64,000 bases of DNA. Source: Dryas octopetala (lineage: Eukaryota > Streptophyta > Magnoliopsida > Rosales > Rosaceae). The notes under the pieces are model-generated. The model worked only from the letters and a program-made list of their open reading frames with translations. It was not told the origin of the DNA and did not search any database. Shown here in pieces: positions 35,127 to 47,092 of this stretch. The DNA is taken from contig OY992833.1 in assembly GCA_963921425.1 (NCBI GenBank), forward strand, positions 2,482,501-2,546,500, written 5' to 3'. Made by a program: the position numbers and the translations under genes. Position 1 is the stretch's first letter, and each line of letters begins with the position of its first letter.

Positions 35127-38100
35127 CCATAATCAACATGTCATCTGCACATAGACAAATAATGACAAACCCATCTTGAGTGCTTTTAGTGTACACAAAT
35201 TTGTCACACTCATTTATCTTAAAATTATTTGACATCATGGCTTTGTCAAATTTTAGATGCCATTGTTTTGGTGCTTGCTTTAGGCCATACAAAGATTTAA
35301 CAAGCTTGCACACCTTACTTTCTTGACCAGGAATAACAAAACCTTCAGGTTGTTCCATGTATATTTCCTCGTCTAATTCACCATTTAGAAATGTCATCTT
35401 GACATCCATTTGATGAATTTCTAAATTATGCAATGCTGCTATTGCAATTAGCATCCTAATGGATGTTGTTCTTGTAATTGGTGAGTATGTGTCAAAGTAA
35501 TCTAAGCCTTCCTTCTGCTTATATCCTTTCCCAACAAGTCTAGCTTTATATTTATTAATTGTTCCATCGGCCTTCATCTTCCTCTTAAAAATCCACTTAT
35601 AACCCAAAGGCTTATTTCTAGGGGGAAGATCCACCAGTTCCCAAGTATGATTCTGCAAGATGGAATCAATTTCAGAATTAATAACCTCATTCCAAAGTGG
35701 TGCTTCAGGTGAAGACATCACTTCCTTGTAAGTACGAGGCTCATTTTCTAACAAATAAGTTAGAAAATTTGGACCAAAGGACTTAGATGTTCTTGCTCTC
35801 TTGCTATGTTTAGGTTCAATACTGGGTTCTTGTCCACTAGACCCTTGGTCTATATTTTCTTGATGGCTTTCTTGGTTATTATCATTTACAGTATTATAAG
35901 TTCTTTTAAGAAAACTTCTTTCTCATGCCTCTTTATAAGGAAATATATTTTCGAAGAAATATGCATTCCTTGATTCAATAATCATATTCACATGTATGTA
36001 TATCTAAAATATCAGATTTATGTACAAGGAAATGTATGCACCATTGTTAATTGCATAACCAATAAAGATACAGTCAATGGTTTTTGGTCCTATCTTAACC
36101 TTTTTAGGTTCTGGAACTGCCACCTTAGCTAGACACCCCCACACTTTGAGATATTTGTAAGAAGGTTGGTGACCTTTCCATAATTCATATGGGGTCTTGT
36201 TTAACTTCTTATGAGGCAACTTTTTGAGAATAAGATTTGCAGATAGCAGTGCTTCCCCCCCCACAAGTTTTGAGGTGCTCTAGAACTTATTAGTAAAGCA
36301 TTCATCATCTCTTTTAATGTACGGTTCTTTCGTTCAGCAATACGTTCTGTTGAGGTGAACAGGGTGCAGTAGTTTGGTGAATAATTCCATGTTGAGCACA
36401 AAACTCACCAAAAGGTGATTCATATTCACCACCCCTATCACTTCTTAATACTTTGATCTTTCTGCAAAGTTGATTCTCAACTTCAGTCTTATAATGTTTG
36501 AACATCTCAATCGCCTCATCTTTGCTTCTTAGTAAATACACATGACAATATCTTGTATAGTCATCAATAAAAGTAATAAAATACTTTTTCCCACTCCTAG
36601 TTTGTATAAATTTTAAATCACAAATATCCACTGTGAATTAAATCCAGAGGTTCAGTAGTTCTCTCAATAGAATGGATCGATGTTCTAGTTAGCTTTGTTT
36701 CAACACAAGTTTTACACTTAGTATTAGAATCAATGTAAAACTTAGGAATCAGATCCATGTTAGTTAATTTGCGTATTGTATCAAAATTAACATGGCCTAA
36801 TCTACCTTGCCAAACATTAGATGACTCAAGCATATAAGAAGAACTAACTGTGTTATTATTATTAACTTTTGGTACAACAATCATTACGTTCAATTTGAAC
36901 AGACCATCATTCAGGTACCTTTTTCCTACATACATCCCATTCTTAGTAAGTACAAACTTGTCAGACTCAAACACTGACTTGAAACCATTCTTGCTCAATT
37001 GAGATCCATAAACCAAGTTTTTTCGGATGTCAGGAACATGGAGCACATTGTTGAGAGTAACCTCCTTGCCAGATGTCATCTTCAGAACCACTTTCCTTTG
37101 GCCTTCAACCTTTGAGGTGGAGGAGTTTCCCATGAACAGTTGTTCTCCATCAAGACCATGACAAGTGGAGAACATTTCCTATCAGCACACAAATGATGAG
37201 TAGCCCCAGTGTCCACCCACCATTCTTCGATATTTCCCACCAAATTAACTTCAGAGACGACCGCAGAAAGATTGATATCAGATATATCATTGGAGAGCTT
37301 ATCTTCCGCGGTTATGTTTGCCTCATTTCCCTTGCATTTCTTCTTGCCTTGACTCTTGCCACTCCTACAGTTCTTTTCACGGTGGCCAGTCTTATTGCAA
37401 TTAAAGCACTTGCCATTGAACTCCTTGGCCTTCTTGGAATTTCCTTGACTTGTGCCTTCCCCAAAATGCTTCCTCTTTTTGCTATTCTCTGGCCCATTCT
37501 CCACTATGTGTGCCTTAGCCTCCATGGAAGATCCTAGCTTATCAGAGCGGCGATTATCTTCCTCGATCCTCAATCACACGATCAGATCCTTAAGCCCCAT
37601 CTCTTTGCGCTTGTGCTTAAGGTAGTTCTTGAAATCCTTCCAGGATGGCGGTAATTTCTCAATTACAGTAGCCACTTGAAATGACTCAGGAAGTACCATA
37701 TCCTCTGCATCAATTTCATGCAAAATAAGTTAGAACTCTTGGACTTGACTGATCACGCTTTTGGAGTCCACCATCATGTAGTCAAGAAAACGACCCACAA
37801 TGAATTTCTTCATTCCAGCATATATCTTCGGTCTTGTATTTCTTGTCCAAAGACTCCCACAACGCCCTGGCTGTTTTCATTTGACTATACACATTGTAGA
37901 GTGCATATATCGTCCAACCCATTGAGGATATAATTCTTGCAAATAAAATCAGCATGGTGCTAGGCATCAGCAGCAACCAAAGATTCTTTTGAAGTTCCAA
38001 GAGTAGGAGGCATCTTCCTTCAAGAATTTGACCAAGTTCATTATTGTTAAATAAAACAACATTTTCTACTGCCACATCTTGAAGTCAATTCCATTGAACT

Positions 38101-39276
38101 TTCCTGGTTTCTCTCCATGGTGAGAAGATTGAGGCAACATAGGAGAAGCAGATGATATAGGGACAGTATCGGGCATAGGCCCAGTCATGGCATTCTCATT
38201 TTCATTACTTGAGGAACCCATTTTCCTTTGAAGTCAATAAACAAATTTTAAATCAGCGATATATCTTATAGAGAGGCAATATATCAATATAGAGCCGATC
38301 TGAAAAAATTCAATACTGAGATGTTATACTTTCAGATAAACAATATGAAAAACAATATAAATAAAGAATAGACAAAAGGAATTCTTAAGTCAAAGCAACA
38401 TTAATTATGTAAAGGACAAAAGACATGAATATGGCAAGATAAAAAAAAAACTAATATAGATCAAAGAAAAAAAAAAACCAGTAGTATATGTATATCAATA
38501 TTGATATATAATAAGGAGGAGTGCTCTAAAACTAACTGGTTAGTAAATTAATACGAAACTAACCATACTTTTGGGACAACCACATAACTAATCTCATAAT
38601 TCGAACCATCAATTATTTAGGTCATACTTCAAAGATCATCATTACAAAAAATCAACTAAATCGAAAATCAACTAAAAAATAGACGGTTCATATTTTGAAA
38701 TTACATTATGCAGTGGGCCCAACAGGGTGGTTAGTTTTGTATTAACTTACTAACCAGTTAGTTTTAGAGCATTCTTGATATGATAGAAAACAACAAACAG
38801 TATATATATATATATATCTATCAAAACGTAAACTACTAACCAAAGCAGATCTTAATTGAACAAAAATCAAAGCCACCAAAATTAACAAAGTCAAAGCAGT
38901 TATTGAATGAATAGATAATGATCAATAAAAAAAAAATAAAAGTAGAAACAATATAGCAAATTACACACTAAATCGTCTTAAGATTATTGGAAACTACAGG
39001 TCTAAATGGCTATATTCAAACAAAGAGATTAAAAAAAAACATACAGAGCATTAGACAATAAAGGAAGTTTAGAAAAACCTTTGAAATCGAGTCTAGTGTT
39101 CGACACTATGACCTTAAGACGATTTACGCCCACCCTACCATGCTATGGTCAATCGGCGCTCGCCTCCCAGGATACAACGACTTTCTCCTTGCAGTAGTAG
39201 CACTTCAAACTACAAGGTTTTGCGAACCCGAATATGCAAAGAACTTTTTCTTTGGTAATGGAAGACTATGCTTCAA
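35127..39276 (-). pseudogene. Copia A: gag, protease, integrase, proximal RT
   Basis: The minus strand starts near 38221 (MGSSSNENENAM). Domains in order: gag; zinc knuckle CFNCNKTGHREKNC (about 37400); protease WWVDTGATHHLCAD (about 37220); the GRLGHVNFD zinc region; integrase with FITFIDDYTRY and RSDRGGEY; RT from LWNEVINSEID to ADDMLI (35140). At least five frameshifts break it, including one in the integrase PQQN block (about 36335). The interval 38222-39276 is untranslated leader with the MITE at 38511-38775; part of this (about 38910-39265) is absent from A'. No clear primer-binding site was found. Confidence 0.85.
38511..38775. mobile_element. MITE in the leader of copia A, 265 bp
   Basis: Long imperfect terminal inverted repeats share TGCTCTAAAACTAACTGG and continue for about 45 bp. 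Imperfect 10-bp flanks TGATATATAA / TGATATGATA suggest a Mutator-like target duplication. The copy A' has the uninterrupted site at about 55695, so the MITE inserted after A and A' separated. Confidence 0.8.
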
Positions 39277-39688
39277 TGAATGCAAGATTTCTTAGTAATT
39301 TTTTCTATATTTAAAAAATTTCAAGACTACTATATTTATAGATGCAAAGTGCCTTTTGAAAAGGTTTTGATTGAATTAAATGGCCAAGAGACATATTCCA
39401 TTGAATGGGCAAAAGGCACATCTGTTCATGGCCATGGTTGTTTTAATTCAATCAGTATTTCTTTCTGAAACTTTGTATCTGTTCAGTTTTAATTGAACGT
39501 ATACCAATGGATTACTGGAGAATTACCCTATATAAAACAAATCAATGTTGGACCTATTACTTTATAAAGCCCAATACTTAATTCATTTCCATTTACATTT
39601 TCCATTTAGATAGAATATGATATTTAAGCAAATAAATATTTCCATAATTAATTTAAATATTCATTACTTAAAATATCATAATTTCAAC
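39277..39688 (-). repeat. 5' LTR of copia A
   Basis: Forward TGAATGCAAG...ATTTCAAC. It matches 16204-16522 and 55857-56838. Its outer edge abuts GGTCCTTTTCTC, the same flank as A' at 56840, so both derive from one insertion that was later duplicated. Exact ends are uncertain by a few bases. Confidence 0.7.
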
Positions 39689-40368
39689 GGTCCTTTTCTC
39701 ATCACCATCGCCATTCACTGTATAGTGAGAGAGTACGGTGGAGAGAAGTGGATTCCTTCAGAGAAGTGATAACCTTTTTAATTTCCTCTTCCCAAATAAA
39801 AAATGGTGAGATGGATCTTTTTTGGGTGTTGCTTGAGGGAAAGATGACAGATATATTTACCCATGAAAGATTTGAGTGTTTTTGTTGGTGATCTTCTCTT
39901 TGGCAGAGAGGAAATGTATGTAAGTTGTATGAACTGTTTTTCCTTCTTCAATAGGAGTTTTGTTTTTGTTTAGAAGACCATGGCTGGTCTCGATTGTTTT
40001 CTTTGTTGGCAGGGAGAAGGGAGAGAGAGCACAAAAATGGGGGGTTTTTTGGTTTGTTCTCCTTTTTGCATAAAAGGAATGGTTTTTTCCCCTGTTCTTC
40101 ACCGTACAGTAAGAGTGGGAAGAAGAACATGGGTGATGTATTTTCTGAATTTGAGTCTCTGTCAGTGAGTGAAGAGAGAGAGATGAGTTGTTTTGCAAAG
40201 AGATCGAATAGGTGAGGGCAATGAAGAACAATGAATGTTCTTGAATCTTGGTCTTTACTCTTTAGGAAGAGGAGACGTTCTTCGTTCATGTGTTTTCCAC
40301 AGTGAACAAAGGTAGAATTGGTGGAGAAACGACATGGATTTTTGCCGAATTCCCACAGACCGTGCCAA
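39689..40368 (-). mobile_element. LTR element H, internal region
   Basis: This is about 680 bp between A and the LTR of H. The minus strand begins with the primer-site-like TGGCACGGTCTGTGGGAA next to the LTR. It contains splice-like and purine-rich stretches but no conserved gag-pol, so H is either a non-autonomous (TRIM/LARD-like) element or its coding part was lost beyond A. It is repeated at 56839-57238 plus 62202-62475. Confidence 0.55.
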
Positions 40369-40837
40369 TGTGTTTAGGTGGTTCACCCAAACTTGGGCTA
40401 CATCCACAGTCCGCATATGTATTTGGAGAGATTACAATTGGATGGGAGAGCTACAAATTTGGCTTGAGAAAAGCCACTAGAATGCTGTAATGTGTAAATG
40501 AAAATCAGCCCCCCTAACTTTTAGGGGTAAAGGTGTTTATATAAGGTAGTAGATGGGCCTTTGGGCCAATGGGCCTTGTAAAGGCATCTGATGGGCCATT
40601 GGGCCAAGGAGCAATTGGGCCGATGGGCTTCTTTTCTTGGGCCACCATCTTCAAACTCTTTAACACGGGGTCAAATAGTGGCCCAAGACATCATTCGATG
40701 GTCGAATCAGGGCCCAGTTTTCTATGCTAACCGATTCCTCCTCCATTGACAAGTCAACACGTCAAATGGGATGATTGGCTAGGATACGTGGCAATGTCAT
40801 TGGTTGAATCAAACGGGTGAATTTATTTACAAACTCA
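40369..40837 (-). repeat. LTR of element H
   Basis: 469 bp, forward TGTGTTTAGG...ACAAACTCA, the same length as 62476-62944. It contains several TGGGCC repeats and a TATATAAGG-like box on the plus strand (about 40540). The following TACTT is the probable target site, since the uninterrupted spacers near 12600 and 50900 have AATACTT there. Only this LTR of the pair is seen. Confidence 0.65.
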
Positions 40838-41224
40838 TACTTACCCAAAAATTAGGTGCTTGGACAATTCACTTGACATAAAACAATTTAATAGTACGAT
40901 GTATTAAAGTAATGTTCTTGAAGTCTTCATTATCAAATTGACTCCGGAACCAGCATAGGCACGTGTTCATATATATATATATATCTAATTAAATTAATGG
41001 ATATATTTGTAAGTAATTCTTAATTGAATTGCATGTATCCAAAGTGAAGTAAGAGATTGAGAAATGGAACACACCGCACCACGTACTAGGGCAATATCAT
41101 TATCATAATTATACTGATCATCAAGTAAATCCACGTAGGATGAAGTACATCATTGAGCTGGCTAGCAAACCATTTTATTTAATCAATATTATATTGTAAT
41201 TTGTTTTTTGTGTATACTTATTAA
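40838..41224. other. GLP3 3' flank
   Basis: Spacer shared with 50905-51267 and 62945-63390, with no gene. About 65 bp just past the stop present in the GLP1/2/5 units are missing here and in the GLP4 unit. Confidence 0.55.
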
Positions 41225-42098
41225 TTAATTGTTGTCGTACCAGAACTGCTTCTGGAGATAGTCGACCAAATTCTTGTCGACTTGGAAGGCCTTGGCAAGA
41301 ACATCATCAGAGATGGGAGGGTCGGAGCCGAAGACAGCATTGGCTATGGTGATGACTCCTGGGTTCTGGCTGCTCAGCCCAGCAATGGCCACAGCGTTGG
41401 TGTGTCCCACATTCTGTTGGAAGTGAATGAGACCAATTGGGAAGACAAACACATCTCCCTTGTTCAACACTTTGGTGAATAGCTTGTTTTTAGCGTTTGG
41501 AAGGTTGGAGGTGACAAAGCCAACGTTGAGTGTGCCTTCCAAGACCACAAGGATTTCAGAGGCACGTGGGTGAGTGTGGGGAGGGTTGATGCCTTTTGGT
41601 GCATAGTCTATGCGAGCCAAGGATATACCGAGAGTGTTGAGTCCTGCTATTTGCTGCACATTCGCGGGTGACACTGTAGAACCAACCGGGTTTGCTGCAC
41701 TTTTCGGAGTCAACCCGGAAAAGAAGAAATCGTTTGCTGATGCAAGCTTTGGGTCCTTGCAGAATTTCCCATTCACAAACACTGCTCGCACAAAAAAAAT
41801 ATATAGTTCATGTATAGTTGTGGGCATGCATTCATGAAGGAACAAAATAATCATATATATATATAATAATTCATATATATAGTTCATGGATTGCATATAC
41901 ATATATATATAATAATTCTTCATGTATAATAATCATATATAGTAATGCATAAGTATATATACCAGCAGATTGGGTGTCATTAATATCTACGCAGAAGTCC
42001 TGCAGAGGACTGGGGTCAGAGGCAGACACGACAAGGAAGGTTGCCAATGCCAGAATGGCAATTACAGTGACTGCAGGGAAATGAACAGCTTTCATCAT
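41225..42098 (-). CDS. GLP: Germin-like protein, copy 3 (second type)
   Basis: A secreted 230-aa cupin. Exon 1 is 42098-41963, the intron 41962-41782 (181 nt, longer than in other copies through extra AT repeats) and exon 2 41781-41225. Exon 1 is identical in nucleotides to GLP1. Exon 2 differs from GLP1 by 12 amino acids: Q72K, T74A, A77P, K81T, T83S, E88Q, F105Y, N108K, Y131N, V161I, K174N and an N-to-Y near the C-terminus. None hits metal ligands His114/His116/Glu121/His165 or the two cysteines, and KGD is kept. About seven synonymous changes accompany them. Likely functional, apoplastic; substrate unknown. Confidence 0.95.
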
Positions 42099-42190
42099 AC
42101 TGAAAGAATTATAACTTATAAGCTTGCTTGCTAGCTTAATTGGTTTGAGTTTGAGATCGATGGATGAAAATCCTGCACTGGGTATATGCC

Positions 42191-42198
42191 TATTTATA
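42191..42198 (-). promoter_or_regulatory. TATA box of GLP3
   Basis: TATAAATA on the minus strand, 93 nt upstream of the start codon. The distance is shorter than in GLP1/GLP2 because the leader lacks about 40 nt. Confidence 0.65.
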
Positions 42199-42545
42199 GC
42201 TTGCATGGAGTTAGACACTGAAAGATAGAACTGGTCTTTGATTTTTGTCGAAGCAGGTAAAGACTTGATTAATTTTTCCAAGCAGGTAAAGACTGAATTG
42301 GCATGTTGATTAAGTCTTTACATGTGAATGTGAATCGATCAACCCAAATAAAAAAAACAAAAACCAAAATTTGAGCTAGGTACATTAATTAGACTACTTA
42401 ATTGCTCCAACATATATTTGATATTTAATTCCTCCTCTTCCTTCTCGAATGGATTTCTATATATGATGTCAATTTCTTAAATTAAATGTCCAGAATCTTT
42501 TCTGTAGATAGATTAGAGATCATAGAAAACGCATTAATTAATTGT
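42199..42545. other. GLP3 proximal upstream region
   Basis: Non-coding, similar to the other GLP upstream regions. It ends where a MITE interrupts it, about 450 bp upstream of the start codon. Confidence 0.5.
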
Positions 42546-42824
42546 TGGAAAAAGGACTTTTTTTGTCTTTGTATTATAAACGAGTCGCACTTTGGTCCCA
42601 TCATTTTAATTTAAATTTTGTAAGGACCGTGTTTTCATTAATGTCGCAAAATCGAGACAGAAAAAAAAGACGTGGCACCACATGATTGGCTCTGAAGTAG
42701 ACGATTTTGATGAATTCGACCTAATTGCACACTAATACAAATGTGCAAATTAAAATGACGGGACCAAAGTGCAACTTACCCTAAAGTACAAGGACCAGAA
42801 GTGACTTTACGCCATTGTTCAGCA
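42546..42824. mobile_element. MITE upstream of GLP3, about 279 bp
   Basis: It is absent from the GLP1 and GLP2 upstream regions, where TTAATTGTT runs directly into AGCACTAACC. The ends are inverted-repeat related: CACTTTGGTCCCATCATTTT is mirrored by AAAATGACGGGACCAAAGTG. ATTGTT occurs at both sides as a probable target duplication. It has no coding capacity. Confidence 0.7.
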
Positions 42825-42883
42825 CTAACCGGATTGTGCATTTTAATTCGTTTTGGTTTTTGAAAATTTCATTAAATAACTCA

Positions 42884-43981
42884 TTTAATACAATTATATC
42901 TTTTTTAACCCTCCACACTCAGTTTATCTTTGATGAGTCTTTAGCCCATTTTCAAACAAAAATGCCCTTGATGTAAACCACTCAGTTATGCTTAACCTTC
43001 TTCCTCACACCCACATCCTCTTCTTCTTCTCCACAAATCACAGATCTAAACCAACCCACACCCACTCACCCACAAATTTCGATCATATTAGCACCCACAA
43101 AAAGTTGACCCAAAATATAATGGATAGCATTTTGATGATTCGCAGCAACCAAAAAGCTAAAATCATCAAGCATCCATGACTTTCATCCACCCACAGGGTT
43201 GCTGCAAATCACCTCCACATGTCGCGAATAACCTCTTCCAAGCTTGGGTCGTTGGGAATCATCTCCACAATTGTCTACAGCCGCTGAAATCTTCTCCAAT
43301 TAGTTGGTTGCTGCCGAAATGCTCTCCAATTAGTTGGTTACTCTCGATTTCTCACGAGTTGCGGTGGGTTCCTCCCAAAATCCCCAAACAGAGCGCTTTG
43401 CAGTTTCACTTTTTTATTTTTTATCAATTCATTATGTAAATCAAGCATCTATTCTTGTATCAATATATATGAGATTGAATTTGTGGGTTTGCTTAAGTGG
43501 GTTCTCAATTTTGCAGATCTAAGATCTTTGTGTAGTAGATCTAGGTTCTCAATTCTTGTATAATAAATGGATAATTTTGAGTTTTGATTGTTGATTTATA
43601 TGAGTTTTAAATCTTGATTTAGAGTGGTATTAATGAAATTTTGATATGGGTTTGATGTTCCAGATCTGAAATTTCGACCTGGGTTTGTTGTTTTATATCG
43701 GAAATTTGATTCCTAACGACACATGGTCGACAAATTGTTGACAAATAATGGTCAACAAATGGTCGATAAATGGTCAACACATAGTGGTACAACAACTTTA
43801 GATGGTGCTGCAGCCAATTCGATCATCATATTTATCATTTTCTACCTTTTTTTTTGTCGACAGATTATCGACATGTCAACCATGTGGCGATGAGAAGAGA
43901 ATTTTTGTCCAAAGAAGGGCCAAAGAGTCATAAAAGATAAAGTTGAGAGAGAAGGGTTAAAAAAGATAGAGTTGTATTAAA
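42884..43981. mobile_element. TIR element I, about 1.1 kb
   Basis: Imperfect terminal inverted repeats of about 75 bp start TTTAATACAATTATATC and end GATAGAGTTGTATTAAA, with ATCTTTTTTAACCC well conserved. Inside is a cluster of GGTCGACAAAT/GGTCAACAAAT repeats (43725-43790). A short open frame (42988-43179) lacks known domains. No target duplication was resolved, since the flanking spacer differs from the other units. Confidence 0.6.
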
Positions 43982-44930
43982 AATGGTTGAATCCTTTTTC
44001 ACATAAGTACCTTTCCAACACTCTAGAATTAGTAATTACGTACAGGCACCAAGTATTTGTGATTTCACCAACACATACGTACTGCCTTAGCAGTCAACAT
44101 CCAAACAAATATATGGGTGACACTAGTCAATTATATAGAGACTAGCATTTGTGTCATTTTTGGCTTCCATGCATATATCAAAGTGCGTACAATTTGGTGT
44201 CATGCACTAGTCAGTTATAGAGAGGTCGAGTTACCTTTCCAAACTGAATTATTGGTAGGAAATCTTTTATGTACATTTTGTTCTCGTATCACATGGCAGT
44301 CCTCATATATATGTACTTGCATATTGTTCCCATATAGTACTTCATTATTATCTTCTCTATGGCTATTTGGCTTTGTTGTTAGATTGATCATATCGTCTCA
44401 GGGAAAAAGATCAAAGTCCATCACTATCACCATGGCAAACATGATAGAGCATGTGACACATTTCTCAACTCTGGATGATACTTTAATTGAATGGTTAAGA
44501 TATAATTGCCCAAATCGACAATTTGAAAAATTATAAGTAAACCTAGTGAGATGTGGAATATATGTTGTTTATGTCTCTGGAAAAATGCTAATTAAAGGGA
44601 TTACATTTTCGGACGATATTAGCTCACCATGTGATAGTTAACGTGTATTGTCAATTTTAGTGCACTCAACATCAAATCTATGTTGAGAGACATTATTGTC
44701 ACTTTTATTTTGCTTGCGCGCTTTTAATATTTGACACCATGCTCAAATATACCCATGAATTAATTACAGTTCGTGCATGTATATATGCATGGTTGCAGTA
44801 CGTAGCTCTATAGTCTATACGTACCCCTTGTGCAGTACTAACTTTATACGTACCCCTTGTCAACTTGAGCTCCTAAGATGCAGAAGAAGTAGAATAGAAA
44901 CATATATCTTGATTTTCTAAGCACCATATT
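43982..44930. other. Shared intergenic spacer (unit 3 copy)
   Basis: It matches 10851-11760. It is non-coding; the open frame at 44117-44536 is not kept in the other copy. It ends at ...CACCATATT, where CACTA D inserted. Confidence 0.6.
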
Positions 44931-44949
44931 CACTACAAGAAAAAAAAGG

Positions 44950-45430
44950 TTTGGGCGACGAACCTAATTCCTCTCCCAAAGTCGAATTTCGTCGCCCAAG
45001 CCATGACGCCCAAGATTTTGGGCGACGAACCAGTAAATTTCGTCGCCCAAAGATACCTTGGGCGACGGATTTAGTTCGTCTCCTAAAGCATATTATTCGT
45101 CGCCCAAAGCATGCTTTGGGCGACGAAACTAAAGCATGTTTTGGGCGAGGAAAATTAGGTTCGTCGCCCAAAGCATGTTTGGGCGACGAAATTGTCCGTC
45201 ACCTAAACCTGCTTTAGGGGAGGAATAATTAATTTCCTCGCCAGAACATGCTTTGGGCGACGAAATTGTTCTTCGCCTAAATATGCTTTGGGCGACGAAC
45301 TTACTTATTCCTCACCCAAAGCATGTTTAGGCGACGGAATTGTTCGTCGCTTAAATATTATTTGGGCGAGTAATAAGTAAGTTCGTCGCCCAAAGCATGT
45401 TTAGGCAACGAACAATTTCGTCGCCTAAAC
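44950..45430. repeat. Sub-terminal GGGCGACGAA array of CACTA D (left)
   Basis: More than a dozen direct and inverted copies of TTTGGGCGACGAA or GTCGCCCAAAGCATG are spaced by about 10-20 bp. This is the expected arrangement of transposase-binding sites. The dense inverted copies can form long hairpins. Confidence 0.85.
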
Positions 45431-45739
45431 ATATTTAAAAAAAAAATTGTTTTTTTATTTAGATTATATATTTGAATTTAATATTTAAAAAAAAAATCTT
45501 TATTCAAAAACTATATAAAACAAAATTAATAAATTTATATATCCAAATATCCATACAAAGTAATAATAACCCTAATGGTCAATCTATTCTAAACCAGTAG
45601 CATTATCATCATTCATATCTGACGGAGGTTGATGAGAAGATGGTGGCAGGACAAACCCAGGTATCGGCTTGGTCAATGCAGCATACAACGCCTCCTTCTT
45701 CGCTCTCTCAACTCGTAAGTCCTCCTGCAACTTCCTCAC

Positions 45740-47092
45740 TTAAGCGGACAACCCTGCGACGACTGCAGATGGCTGAGAAGAAGATGAAGACGAAGACGAA
45801 GATCGAACATCACGAATTCGCCCATATCCCATGCCACGTATTTCCTTACCGGGCCTAACACCCAATGAGTCTATCGTAATACGAAGTCCGACATCGGGAT
45901 CGGGTACTGGAATTGACTCCAACGGAGTACCTGGAGGGTGCTGCTCGGCCAAGCTCTCCAAATATATTCTCGAGTTGGCCACCATCTCATCCTTCAAAAT
46001 GTTATATATACAAGTAACCAATTAGAAAAATAAATATAAAAATTGTGAAAAAAATTAAAATATAAAAAACTAACATGTTTTGCCTTGGTAGCATCACAAC
46101 CGGGATGAACATAGATATCCCCCAAAGTGTCTATCTCCGGGAATTGCGATCCCCGCTGAAAAAGAAAATAATTTTGTCAAAGACCCAAACAATATTAAAG
46201 AATATATATGTATTAAATTAAATAATGACGTACCCGACGTCGCGACTCCACTCGAAATGAGATGGGCGTCGAACCACTATGATAGTTAAACGGCTTCCCT
46301 TTCCGGTTTCTGGCGTTGGCGACTGACTTCTTCTGTTAAATATTAAGCAAATTATAAATGTGTTAGTGTATGTATACAATAATAGAATAACAAAACAATA
46401 ATCGATTTTTCAAAGTCTTAAAATGATAAAACGTACCAAAAACGATGAGCTCATGAAATGATCGCACAAAAGAACGCAACTGGTCAGACCGCTCTACCAA
46501 CTCCATAGGGGGGTTCGCCAATGCCTCAACTGCCGATGAAAATCCCTTGAAATGCACGTGTAGTTCGTGCTTCCACTGCCTGTAGGACTTGATGAGTAAA
46601 TCTGTCATGTACGTGACGGTGAGGGGATCATTCATATGAATGTCAAAGTTAACCTGAAAAAAATATTAGATTGTTATGAATGATCAAATTTACCGTTTTG
46701 AATTAATTATTGAGCTATATACTCACTAAGATGGAGCGGATCACTTTGTGTTGAATCTCTGCCGGCAATTTTTTCCAAGTGGTTGCAACCATGGCGCACT
46801 CGGCACGGATAATAGCCCCCACATCGTGCGAGAACAAACTGTCAACGTTAGGATCTAACGGTCGTCGGCCGTTTTGCACACACATAACTGGAATTCGCGC
46901 CCTAGTACTGCGCACGATCTGAGAGGACTTCAACCCACTACATGGTCCCCTCGTCGCAGTGGATGACGTCGCAGTAGATGAAGCGGAAGCGGTGACCTGA
47001 CTAGAGCGGTGAGATCGATGGGCCCTCCGTGGCATAGAAGGGCTCCCAGTACTCGAGGATGGCTGAACTACATCATTGGGAGCTGACTCCAT
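45740..47092 (-). pseudogene. Transposase_24-type gene of CACTA D (one frameshift)
   Basis: Five exons on the minus strand: 47092-46727 (MESAPNDVVQ..., RRPLDPNVDSL, IIRAECAMVATTWKKLP), 46653-46437 (NFDIHMNDPLT..SYRQWKHELHVHFKGF), 46332-46234 (KKSVANARNRKGKP..YHSGSTPISF), 46155-46075 (FPEIDTLGDIYVHPG) and 45991-45740 (DEMVANSRIYLE..PDPDVGL, ending in a Ser run). All introns have GT-AG borders. It matches the plant Ptta/En/Spm Transposase_24 family, the accessory DNA-binding type rather than the catalytic one. One extra A in the run 46468-46471 shifts the frame before LCDHFMSSS, so the copy is probably null. Confidence 0.85.

Noticed and set aside
42988..43522. ORFs in element I as a transposase
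   Set aside because: They are short and biased in composition, with no DDE or zinc-finger motifs.
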